This document shows, in pieces, positions 16,699 through 24,793 of a stretch of 64,000 nt of DNA. The position numbers were made by a program, and so were the translations under genes. This stretch comes from Aurantibrevibacter litoralis. GTDB lineage: Bacteria > Bacteroidota > Bacteroidia > Flavobacteriales > Flavobacteriaceae. The notes under the pieces are model-generated. The model was not told the DNA's origin. It ran no database searches and saw nothing but the letters and a program-made list of their open reading frames with translations. The stretch covers positions 248,001-312,000 of the forward strand of contig NZ_JAYEEQ010000002.1 in assembly GCF_034651555.1 (NCBI RefSeq), written 5' to 3'. Numbering within the stretch: position 1 is the stretch's first letter; the number at the start of each line of letters is the position of its first letter.

Positions 16699-17766
16699 AT
16701 GAACCGCAACATTAAAAATGGCATCGCTTTGTCCATTATCCCACAAATTATCGTTGTAAAAACGATAGGTCATTACCCCGAAATTATTGAAAAATACTAC
16801 AGTACAGGTCTTTATCCATTAGTTTCATTGGCATCGCGAAAGCTTTTAGGATGGGTACCTTTTTCGGTAGGAGATATAGGGTACACCCTATGCACCCTAC
16901 TTGTCTTGCGTTATTTGGTACAAAAAAGAGGCGATATCCTAAAATGTCCTTTACTGTTTTTACGAAACATGGCAATCGTTTTGTCCTTAGCCTATTTTGC
17001 TTTTCATCTGCTTTGGGGGTTTAATTACTACCGGCAACCCATATCAAAAACCATGGGTTTATCTTTGGAGACCACAACCGCCGATCTTACATTTTTAGTG
17101 TCGAGGTTGGTTGAAAAAAATAATGAAATTCAGTATCAGCTTATGGCAGACAGTTCCGAAGCTGTACAGATTCCGTATACCAAAAATCAAATTTTTGAAA
17201 AGACCATTTCCGGATACTCGCAATTACAACAACAGACCTCTTTTTTAGGCTATGCGGCACCAAGTTTAAAAACATCCCTATATAGCACCGCACTAACCTA
17301 CATGGGCTATGGTGGCTACCTAAATCCCTTTACGAACGAAGCCCAAGTGAATGGCAAGTTACCCCGTTTACGATTTCCGGTGGTTAGTGCTCATGAAATT
17401 GGGCATCAATTGGGATATTCCGCCGAGAATGAAACCAATTTTATTGGCTATTTGGCCACGGAAACCCATACTGACCCATATTTTAAATACGCTGCCTACA
17501 ACTATGCCTTAAGCTATTGCTTAAGCGAATTAAGAACACGTAATGAAACGGAATTTAATGTCCAATATGCCCTTTTAAATGAAGGTGTAAAGAAAAATTT
17601 CCGTGAAATGACCGAATTTTGGCAGGCTTACGACAATCCGCTTGAGCCTGTGTTTAAATCTGTTTTCAACAGCTTTTTGAAAGCCAACAGTCAGCCTGCC
17701 GGTATTCGAAGTTACAATCTGGTGGTGCAGCTTCTGATTGCCTATCATAAAAATCACCCCCTATAA
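16699..17766 (+). CDS. DUF3810 family membrane protein with HExxH motif
   Basis: A 355-residue protein with two to three N-terminal membrane segments and a large C-terminal domain. The domain contains SAHEIGHQLGYSAENETNF, a zinc-metallopeptidase HExxH followed by a Glu/Asn-rich element, and GFNYYRQPISK near the membrane. DUF3810 is found mainly in Bacteroidota and Firmicutes and has no established function that I know of; the motif makes membrane-bound protease activity plausible. Start at 16699 because 14 upstream codons overlap the promoter box. Confidence 0.85.
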   Translation: MNRNIKNGIALSIIPQIIVVKTIGHYPEIIEKYYSTGLYPLVSLASRKLLGWVPFSVGDIGYTLCTLLVLRYLVQKRGDILKCPLLFLRNMAIVLSLAYFAFHLLWGFNYYRQPISKTMGLSLETTTADLTFLVSRLVEKNNEIQYQLMADSSEAVQIPYTKNQIFEKTISGYSQLQQQTSFLGYAAPSLKTSLYSTALTYMGYGGYLNPFTNEAQVNGKLPRLRFPVVSAHEIGHQLGYSAENETNFIGYLATETHTDPYFKYAAYNYALSYCLSELRTRNETEFNVQYALLNEGVKKNFREMTEFWQAYDNPLEPVFKSVFNSFLKANSQPAGIRSYNLVVQLLIAYHKNHPL

Positions 17767-17818
17767 TGTTAAAAAAACACGATTTACATCCTAAATCTGT
17801 GATATATTATATATTTAG

Positions 17819-18133
17819 CCTTCCATCAACTCTAAAAATACTCGAGAATGAAACATCCCTTTTTACGCAGGCCAGATTGTAGGCCAAGGCATGGATAAGG
17901 AAAAGGCATTGCAAATTATATCGTTCAATGCTGCAAAAATATTGGGTATCGATGCCGCCTACGGCAGTTTAGAAGTTGGCAAAAGCGCCACTTTATTTGT
18001 GTCTGAAGGTGATGCCTTAGATATGCGAACTAATCAATTAACGCATGCGTTTATCGATGGTCGCCATATTTCCTTAGAAACCCATCAAACCGAACTTTGG
18101 AAACGGTATTCCGAAAAATATAAGGGTGAGTAA
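17819..18133 (+). pseudogene. Amidohydrolase C-terminal remnant
   Basis: The last ~95 codons of an imidazolonepropionase-like amidohydrolase survive: NIPFYAGQIVGQGMDKEKAL, ISFNAAKILGIDAAYGSLEVG and ATLFVSEGDALDMRTN. An in-frame TGA (17849-17851) stands just before NIPFYAG, possibly where a Trp codon was, and only about ten further codons upstream before another stop at 17816. The metal-binding core, some 300 residues, is missing. An ATG inside (17891) would give 80 residues without a catalytic site. The remnant lies in the 620-base gap between DUF3810 and the methyltransferase gene; the remaining ~250 bases hold no other gene I can support. Confidence 0.8.
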
Positions 18134-18375
18134 TTATGGTGAAGTGTTCGTGGTTCTCCCTGAATGACAACGCAAGCGTCAAAAATAGAATTAAAAATAG
18201 CGCTTTGTAATCCATAATTAATCGTATACAACACAACATTAGAATTAGCCTAATTCCTTTTTGGATTTGACACGTATAATGCTGCGAATAGCGAAATACT
18301 CGACACATATTTGTAGCATATTCTATATCAATTCTATTTGTAGTAAAAGAAGCCCATGTACCGCATCTTTTGCTT

Positions 18376-18383
18376 TATTTTTG
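18376..18383 (+). promoter_or_regulatory. -7 box of methyltransferase gene
   Basis: TATTTTTG matches TAnnTTTG and ends 6 bases before the ATG at 18390. It separates this gene's transcription from the decayed amidohydrolase upstream. Confidence 0.55.
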
Positions 18384-18389
18384 TAGCCA

Positions 18390-19217
18390 ATGAATAATGT
18401 AAAATACATTAGTAGCGTACAAAACGCTGCAATAAAAAAAACGTTGCTCCTGCAGGAAAAGGCAAGAGAACGCAAAAAAACAGGGCTTTTTGTAGTGGAA
18501 GGTGTCCGAGAGGTGCAACTGGCTCTAAAAGGTGGTTACGCCGTGGAGTACGTGTTGTTTCAGAATGAAATTATTTCAGAAGAAGCAGTTTTGTCCTTGT
18601 TTCAAAAAGCACATCCTTATACGGAGTGCTTTAGCTTGAGCCGAGACGTCTATCAAAAAATAGCGTACAGAACCACTACAGAAGGGATTATAGCAGTACT
18701 TAAAAGTAAAAGCCATACGCTGAGCAGCCTTCAATTAAAAACAGAAAATCCGCTGATTCTAGTTGCGGAAGCACCGGAAAAACCCGGAAATCTGGGCGCA
18801 CTCCTAAGAACGGCCGATGCCGCAAAACTCGATGCGGTACTGATTGCAAATCCTCGAAGCGATCTTTACAGTCCCAATATTATACGATCTAGCGTGGGCT
18901 GCATTTTTACCAATACCATCGCCACAGGAAGTACCGCAGCACTCATTGATTTCCTTATTCAAAAAAACATTTCCATTTTTTGTGCCTCTTTAGACGCTTC
19001 AGATATTTACACGGCTACCGATTTTACCAAACCTACGGCAATTGTGGTTGGTACCGAAGCGGATGGATTAACAACCGATTGGCTTACGCATGCTACCCAA
19101 AACATTGTGATTCCCATGCAAGGAGAAATAGACTCCATGAATGTTTCGGTGTCCGCAGCAATTCTTATCTTTGAGGCCAAGCGTCAACGAGGATGGCACG
19201 GAAAGGATACTGCATAA
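18390..19217 (+). CDS. TrmH/SpoU family RNA 2'-O-methyltransferase
   Basis: A 275-residue protein with an N-terminal substrate-binding domain (KTGLFVVEGVREVQLAL) and a SPOUT domain with the three signature motifs: EKPGNLGALLRTADAA, VGTEADGL and IPMQGEIDSMNVSVSAAILIFE, cited in part. These form the trefoil knot that binds S-adenosylmethionine. The target (rRNA or tRNA ribose) cannot be assigned; relatives modify 23S rRNA. It precedes the M48 gene by 82 bases. Confidence 0.93.
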   Translation: MNNVKYISSVQNAAIKKTLLLQEKARERKKTGLFVVEGVREVQLALKGGYAVEYVLFQNEIISEEAVLSLFQKAHPYTECFSLSRDVYQKIAYRTTTEGIIAVLKSKSHTLSSLQLKTENPLILVAEAPEKPGNLGALLRTADAAKLDAVLIANPRSDLYSPNIIRSSVGCIFTNTIATGSTAALIDFLIQKNISIFCASLDASDIYTATDFTKPTAIVVGTEADGLTTDWLTHATQNIVIPMQGEIDSMNVSVSAAILIFEAKRQRGWHGKDTA

Positions 19218-19299
19218 AGGGAGCCAAAGAATACAATTTGGTTTCTGCTGTTTAGTTTCGTACGTCTACATCGGTAGCCCTTTGAATACCAAAAAATCT

Positions 19300-20532
19300 A
19301 TGAGTAGTACCGGCTTATTTTATAGTATCATCGCCATCATAACACTCCAATTTGTGGTAGCATCTATTTTGGATTATCTAAATGCGAAAAAATTTAACGA
19401 TCCTATTCCGGAAGAGTTAAGGGATGTTTTTGATCCTGAGGAATACAAAAAATCGCAAGCGTATAAGAGTGTTAATTATAAATTTGGACGCCTTACCTCA
19501 GGATTCTCCTTTGTCCTTACGCTGGCTTTTTTAATTTTTGGTGGATTTGCTTGGGTAGATACCATGGCTCGTAGTATAACCGATAGCACTATTTTGATTG
19601 GACTCATTTTTTTTGGACTCATTTTTTTTGGAAGTGATGTACTTAATACCCCGCTAGCGTACTACCAAACTTTTGTAATTGAAGAACGATTTGGTTTTAA
19701 CAAAACCACCCGCAAATTATTCTTTATTGATAAACTAAAAAGTTGGTTCATGACCCTACTTGTAGGTGGAGGTCTTTTGGCGGTAATCCTTTGGTTTTTT
19801 CAATGGGCAGGTACTCATTTTTGGATCTATGCATGGCTGCTCGTTGCCCTTTTTTCGGTACTTATGAATCTCTTTTACAGCAAGATTATTGTGCCCATGT
19901 TTAATAAGCAAACCCCGCTAGAAGAGGGTACTTTAAAGGATAGGATTACCACCTTTGCGCAACAGGTAGGTTTTGAACTTAAAAACATCTTTGTGATTGA
20001 CGGCTCTAAACGATCTACCAAAGCCAATGCCTATTTTTCAGGATTTGGTCGGGAAAAACGTATCACCCTTTACGACACCTTGATAAACGATTTAGAAGAG
20101 GAAGAAATTGTAGCCGTACTTGCCCATGAAGTAGGCCACTATAAACGGCGTCATATTATTTTTAATGTGCTAGCATCTTTAGTCCTTATGGGTTTCACAT
20201 TCTTTATCTTATCACTTTTTATAAACCATCCTGAAATGTCATTAGCAATTGGTGTAAGCGAGCCTAGTTTTCATGCCGCACTCATTGCCTTTGGCATTTT
20301 GTATAGTCCTATTTCTGAAATAACCGGACTGATCATGAACTATTTTTCGCGCAAATTCGAGTATCAGGCAGATAACTTTGCCAAACAAACCTATGGCAGC
20401 GAACCCCTCATTGCTTCTCTAAAAAAATTATCCAAAAACAGTTTAAGCAACCTTACCCCCCACCCGGCTTATGTTTTTGCACATTATTCTCACCCACCGC
20501 TAAGTGCCAGAATCCGAAATTTAAAGGCATAA
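19300..20532 (+). CDS. M48 family metallopeptidase (Ste24/CAAX protease-like)
   Basis: A 410-residue polytopic membrane protease. Several membrane helices precede the zinc motif VLAHEVGHYKRRH, and a distal Glu lies in SRKFEYQADNFA. The order and length match Ste24-type CAAX prenyl protease homologues of bacteria, likely involved in membrane protein quality control. The frame is open 53 codons upstream of the chosen ATG (19300), but that stretch overlaps the preceding gene and has no family similarity I can see. Confidence 0.93.
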   Translation: MSSTGLFYSIIAIITLQFVVASILDYLNAKKFNDPIPEELRDVFDPEEYKKSQAYKSVNYKFGRLTSGFSFVLTLAFLIFGGFAWVDTMARSITDSTILIGLIFFGLIFFGSDVLNTPLAYYQTFVIEERFGFNKTTRKLFFIDKLKSWFMTLLVGGGLLAVILWFFQWAGTHFWIYAWLLVALFSVLMNLFYSKIIVPMFNKQTPLEEGTLKDRITTFAQQVGFELKNIFVIDGSKRSTKANAYFSGFGREKRITLYDTLINDLEEEEIVAVLAHEVGHYKRRHIIFNVLASLVLMGFTFFILSLFINHPEMSLAIGVSEPSFHAALIAFGILYSPISEITGLIMNYFSRKFEYQADNFAKQTYGSEPLIASLKKLSKNSLSNLTPHPAYVFAHYSHPPLSARIRNLKA

Positions 20533-20569
20533 TTTTTGTTGTTTACCATACCGGAAAGTGCTATTTTAG

Positions 20570-22786
20570 ATGATCATGGAAATGACTGCGACCGACATAG
20601 AAAAGGAAAATAAAGCAATTGCCAAGGAATATAAAGAATTGCTTCGGATCAGCTATCAAATGCTCTCGGATGATGATAAAAAACTAATCCGAACCGCCTT
20701 TGATATTGCTGTAGATGCCCATAAGAATCAAAGAAGAAAATCGGGCGAAGCATACATTTTTCATCCCATAGGCGTCGCTAAAATTGTGGCCTCCGAAATT
20801 GGTCTCGATGCCGTATCTATTGCCGCGGCACTGCTTCATGACGTGGTAGAGGATACCGCATACACACTAGACGATATTGACCGTATTTTTGGGGAAACCA
20901 TTGCGCGAATTGTTGACGGACTTACCAAAATTGCGCATTTAAACAAGGATATGAACATATCCCAGCAGGCCGAGAATTTTCGGAAAATGCTGCTTACTCT
21001 TAATGACGATGTGCGGGTTATTATTATAAAAATAGCAGACCGCTACCACAATATGCTCACCTTAGAGTCCATGCCCGAGCATAAACAAGTTAAGATTGCA
21101 TCAGAAACCTTATACATATACGCTCCTTTAGCGCACCGAATAGGGTTGTATAACATAAAAACAGAATTAGAAGACCTAAGTCTCAAATATACTGAACCGG
21201 AGGTGTATTACGACATTTTAGGCAAAATTGAAGAATCTAAAGAAGAGCAACAGGCCTATATAGAAGCGTTTTCGGGTATTATTAGCAATTCTTTGGATAA
21301 GGAAGGGCTTGATTACCTTATAAAGGGACGCATGAAATCTATCTTTTCCATTCGGCGAAAGATGAAGTCACAGAATGTTACTTTTGAAGAAATCTATGAC
21401 AAATTTGCCATTCGCATCATTTATCGAGCAGACCGCCAAAACGAAAAATTTCTAGCCTGGAAAATTTACTCTATTGTCACCGATCATTTTACCCCAAATC
21501 CCGTACGGTTACGAGATTGGATATCCTCTCCAAAATCTACCGGCTATGAAGCCTTGCATATTACCGTTATGGGTCCTAAAGGAAAATGGGTAGAAGTACA
21601 GATTCGTAGCGAGCGGATGCACGAAATTGCTGAAAAAGGCTATGCAGCCCATTTTAAATACAAACACGGCGACCAAAAAGAACAAGGTATAGAAGTTTGG
21701 CTCAATAGATTACAAGAAGCACTGGAGAATTCCACGGCAAATGCGGTAGATTTTGTAGAAGAGTTTAAACTGAATCTCTATTCCAAGGAGATTTTTGTAT
21801 TTACGCCAAAAGGCGAACTTAAATCCTTGCCCAAGGGAGCCACGCCGCTCGATTTTGCGTTTAACATCCATACCGAAGTGGGTATCCGTACAAGAGGCGC
21901 AAAGGTGAATGGGAAATTAGTCCCCTTAAACACGACCCTAAACAGCGGCGATCAGGTAGAAATTATGACCTCGGAAAGTGCCAAACCTAACCAAAGTTGG
22001 TTAGATTATGCCACAACAGCCAGAGCCAGAGCGAAAATTAAATCGTCGCTACGCGAAGAAAAAAAGACAGTAGCCTTAGAAGGCAAAGAGATCCTTCGTA
22101 GAAAATTAAAATCTCAAAAAATTACCTTAAACGAGGATAGCATCAATAAAATGGTTGTTTTCTTTAAGCTAAAAACCAGTCTGGATCTTTTTTACCGAGT
22201 TGGCATTGGCGCCATAGACAACCAAATGTTAAAGGACTTTACGTCATCGTACAGCAATGCCTTTATCAGTTTCTTCAAAAACAAAATGCGAAGAAATCCT
22301 ATCCCCGAAGACATCAACAAAGAAGAGATCACCTCTAAATACGATACCCTAGTTTTTGGTAAGGAAGAAGAAAAATTACCCTACAAACCTTCACAATGTT
22401 GTAATGCCATTCCCGGCGATGAGGTCTTCGGTTTTGTGAGTATCAATGAAGGAATTAAAATTCATAAAAAAAACTGTCCCAATGCCATTGCATTGCAATC
22501 TAACTATGTTTACCGCATTATTTCCGCAAAATGGATCGACTCCAGTCAAGAAGAATTTACGGCAGAAATTCGGCTTAGCGGTATTGATAATTTAGGATTG
22601 ATAAGCAACGTAACCGAAATAATTTCGGGTCTGATGCATGTAAACATGAGAAACCTTAACTTTAGTACCGATGGCGGCACTTTTACCGGAAAGATTACAG
22701 TAGTGGTAAAAAATAACGCTATTCTTAACAAACTTATAGACAACTTAAGGCGTCTTAACGGAATCGACAAAGTCACTAGAATATAA
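20570..22786 (+). CDS. Bifunctional RelA/SpoT (p)ppGpp synthetase/hydrolase
   Basis: A 738-residue RSH protein with domains in canonical order. The HD hydrolase has an intact HDVVED. The synthetase has FAIRIIYRA, SPKSTGYEALHITVMGP and EVQIRSERMHEIAEKGYAAH (cited in part). A TGS domain (EIFVFTPKGELKSLPKGATP) and a C-terminal zinc-finger/ACT region (CCNAIPGDEVFGFVS, RISAKW-like segment) follow. Intact HD and synthetase motifs suggest both making and breaking of the stringent alarmone. Three clustered ATGs (20570, 20576, 20582) leave the exact start open. Confidence 0.95.
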   Translation: MIMEMTATDIEKENKAIAKEYKELLRISYQMLSDDDKKLIRTAFDIAVDAHKNQRRKSGEAYIFHPIGVAKIVASEIGLDAVSIAAALLHDVVEDTAYTLDDIDRIFGETIARIVDGLTKIAHLNKDMNISQQAENFRKMLLTLNDDVRVIIIKIADRYHNMLTLESMPEHKQVKIASETLYIYAPLAHRIGLYNIKTELEDLSLKYTEPEVYYDILGKIEESKEEQQAYIEAFSGIISNSLDKEGLDYLIKGRMKSIFSIRRKMKSQNVTFEEIYDKFAIRIIYRADRQNEKFLAWKIYSIVTDHFTPNPVRLRDWISSPKSTGYEALHITVMGPKGKWVEVQIRSERMHEIAEKGYAAHFKYKHGDQKEQGIEVWLNRLQEALENSTANAVDFVEEFKLNLYSKEIFVFTPKGELKSLPKGATPLDFAFNIHTEVGIRTRGAKVNGKLVPLNTTLNSGDQVEIMTSESAKPNQSWLDYATTARARAKIKSSLREEKKTVALEGKEILRRKLKSQKITLNEDSINKMVVFFKLKTSLDLFYRVGIGAIDNQMLKDFTSSYSNAFISFFKNKMRRNPIPEDINKEEITSKYDTLVFGKEEEKLPYKPSQCCNAIPGDEVFGFVSINEGIKIHKKNCPNAIALQSNYVYRIISAKWIDSSQEEFTAEIRLSGIDNLGLISNVTEIISGLMHVNMRNLNFSTDGGTFTGKITVVVKNNAILNKLIDNLRRLNGIDKVTRI

Positions 22787-22796
22787 AATTTAGCTG

Positions 22797-22804
22797 TACC
22801 TTTG
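22797..22804 (+). promoter_or_regulatory. -7 box upstream of Fur-family gene
   Basis: TACCTTTG matches TAnnTTTG, 10 bases after the RSH stop and 23 bases before the regulator's ATG, so the Fur-family gene and purA need not depend on read-through. Confidence 0.55.
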
Positions 22805-22827
22805 CCTAGCTATAGTGTATTGTAATT

Positions 22828-23292
22828 ATGAGTACTACCGAAAATCAGGAAATTGTAAAAAATGTATTTACCCAATTTTTGGAGAGTAATGCGCACCGTA
22901 AAACGCCGGAACGCTTTGCCATATTACAAGAAATTTATGATAGTGAAGATCATTTTGACATAGAATCGCTCTACATCAAAATGAAAAATAAAAACTACCG
23001 AGTAAGTCGCGCAACCCTTTATAATACAGTGGAGTTACTGATGGAATGCAAACTGGTGCGGCGGCATCAATTCGGTAAAAATCAGGCGCAATACGAAAAA
23101 TCGTATTTCGATCGCCAACACGATCATGTAATTCTTACCGATACAGGTGAAGTCATCGAATTTTGCGACCCCAGAATACAGTCGATAAAAAAAACGATTG
23201 AAGAAGTTTTTGATATCAAAATAAATAATCATTCGCTGTACTTTTACGGCACAAAAAATAAAGAAGAAAACCCAACAACAAATCAACCATAA
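22828..23292 (+). CDS. Fur family transcriptional regulator lacking CxxC zinc sites
   Basis: A 154-residue winged-helix regulator: HRKTPERFAILQEIYDSEDHF, a recognition region YRVSRATLYNTVELLMECKLV and the dimerisation part RQHDHVILTDTGEVIEFCDP. The HDH metal ligands are present. The usual CxxC (as in HLIC-x-x-C) is replaced by LTDTG and there is no C-terminal Cys pair, so a structural zinc site of the classic type is absent. It may sense iron, zinc or peroxide; the sequence does not decide. purA follows 4 bases downstream. Confidence 0.92.
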   Translation: MSTTENQEIVKNVFTQFLESNAHRKTPERFAILQEIYDSEDHFDIESLYIKMKNKNYRVSRATLYNTVELLMECKLVRRHQFGKNQAQYEKSYFDRQHDHVILTDTGEVIEFCDPRIQSIKKTIEEVFDIKINNHSLYFYGTKNKEENPTTNQP

Positions 23293-23296
23293 TAGA

Positions 23297-24568
23297 ATGA
23301 CAGTAGATTTACTGCTAGGCCTGCAATGGGGCGACGAAGGAAAAGGAAAAATCGTTGACGTACTTACCAAAAATTTTGATATTATAGCACGCTTTCAAGG
23401 CGGTCCCAATGCCGGACATACTTTGGAATTTGATGGCATAAAACATGTGCTGCATACCATCCCTTCCGGTATTTTTCATCCCAATGCCATTAATATTGTA
23501 GGAAATGGCGTAGTAATAGACCCCATTGTTTTTAAAAAGGAACTGGACAACCTTCAAAAATTTAATTTAGATCTAAAGTCCAAGCTCTTAATTTCCCGAA
23601 AGGCTCATCTTATTCTACCTACCCATCGATTACTCGATGCAGCTTCGGAAGCGGCAAAAGGGAAAGCCAAAATTGGATCTACCTTAAAAGGTATTGGTCC
23701 CGCCTATATGGATAAAACAGGGCGTAACGGTATGCGTGTTGGCGATCTTGAGTTTCCCGATTGGGAAGAGCTATACCGGGCACTTGCCGACAAACATGAG
23801 GCTATGATTAGTTTCTACAATGTAGACATACAATACGATTTAAAAGAACTGGAAACAGAATTCTATAAGGCTGTGGAAATCTTAAAAAAGCTCACCTTTA
23901 TAGATAGCGAAGAATACCTCTTTAGGGCACAAGAAGAAGGAAAAAAAATACTGGCAGAAGGCGCCCAAGGGTCTTTATTAGATATTGATTTTGGAACCTA
24001 TCCGTATGTAACATCATCGAATACTACAGCTGCCGGTGCCTGTACAGGCTTAGGTATTGCCCCCAACAAAATTGGCAAAGTACTTGGTATTTTTAAAGCC
24101 TATGCTACCCGTGTGGGTAGTGGTCCATTCCCTACAGAACTCTTTGACGAAGATGGCGCAACAATGGGCAGGGTAGGCAACGAATTTGGATCTACCACCG
24201 GAAGACCCCGGCGTTGTGGTTGGCTAGATTTAGTAGCGTTAAAATATGCCGTGCAGATTAATGGCGTTACCGATTTAATAATGATGAAAGCTGACGTACT
24301 TAGCGGTTTTGAAAATTTAAAAATATGTACCGCTTACAACTATAAAGGCACAGCCATAACGCATTTACCGTATAATATAGAAGTAGAAAACGTGACCCCT
24401 ATATACACCGAGATGAAGGGTTGGGCCACAGATCTTACTTCTATGACAACAGCTTCCGAACTCCCCCAAAATTTGCAAAACTATATTCGTTTTTTAGAAA
24501 CCCATTTAAACGTTCCTATCACTATAGTGTCGGTGGGGCCAGATAGAACCCAAACGATACATAGATAG
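23297..24568 (+). CDS. purA: Adenylosuccinate synthetase
   Basis: A 423-residue enzyme with the phosphate-binding start LLGLQWGDEGKGKIVDVLT, FQGGPNAGHT, the GSTLKGIGPAYMDK segment, AEGAQGSLLDIDFGTYPYVT, FGSTTGRPRRCGWLD and the end VGPDRTQTI. It makes adenylosuccinate from IMP and aspartate using GTP, the first committed step to AMP. Likely co-transcribed with the Fur-family gene. Confidence 0.98.
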   Translation: MTVDLLLGLQWGDEGKGKIVDVLTKNFDIIARFQGGPNAGHTLEFDGIKHVLHTIPSGIFHPNAINIVGNGVVIDPIVFKKELDNLQKFNLDLKSKLLISRKAHLILPTHRLLDAASEAAKGKAKIGSTLKGIGPAYMDKTGRNGMRVGDLEFPDWEELYRALADKHEAMISFYNVDIQYDLKELETEFYKAVEILKKLTFIDSEEYLFRAQEEGKKILAEGAQGSLLDIDFGTYPYVTSSNTTAAGACTGLGIAPNKIGKVLGIFKAYATRVGSGPFPTELFDEDGATMGRVGNEFGSTTGRPRRCGWLDLVALKYAVQINGVTDLIMMKADVLSGFENLKICTAYNYKGTAITHLPYNIEVENVTPIYTEMKGWATDLTSMTTASELPQNLQNYIRFLETHLNVPITIVSVGPDRTQTIHR

Positions 24569-24769
24569 ATTGATAAGGTAGTGCCTGCGAAGGCCATAGG
24601 TGAAAAATGTAGCGGTTTTAGCCATATTCATCAACACATAAACCTATAAATTATTGTTTTTAAAGTAGTTACATATTACAGTATGTGTCTATCTTAAAAT
24701 ACCTGTAATGCACTTTGGCAAGAAATCCTAAAACTCTCATAATAGGCAAGGTGCTTCCTTAAAATATGC

Positions 24770-24777
24770 TATTTTTG
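24770..24777 (+). promoter_or_regulatory. -7 box of OstA-like gene
   Basis: TATTTTTG ends 16 bases before the TTG start of the OstA-like gene and lies in the 225-base gap after purA, which otherwise shows no gene. Confidence 0.55.
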
Positions 24778-24793
24778 GACAAATTTTATATCC

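Noticed and set aside
18267..18280. TTGACA and TATAAT words near 18.27 kb resembling a sigma-70 promoter
   Set aside because: Only two bases separate them, so they cannot act as -35 and -10 elements, and Bacteroidota housekeeping promoters use a different consensus.
24569..24769. Possible third relative of the 151-bp element between purA and the OstA-like gene
   Set aside because: Only a short shared word (ACCTGTAATRCA-like, also found after copy 1) is visible; no alignment extends over the element.
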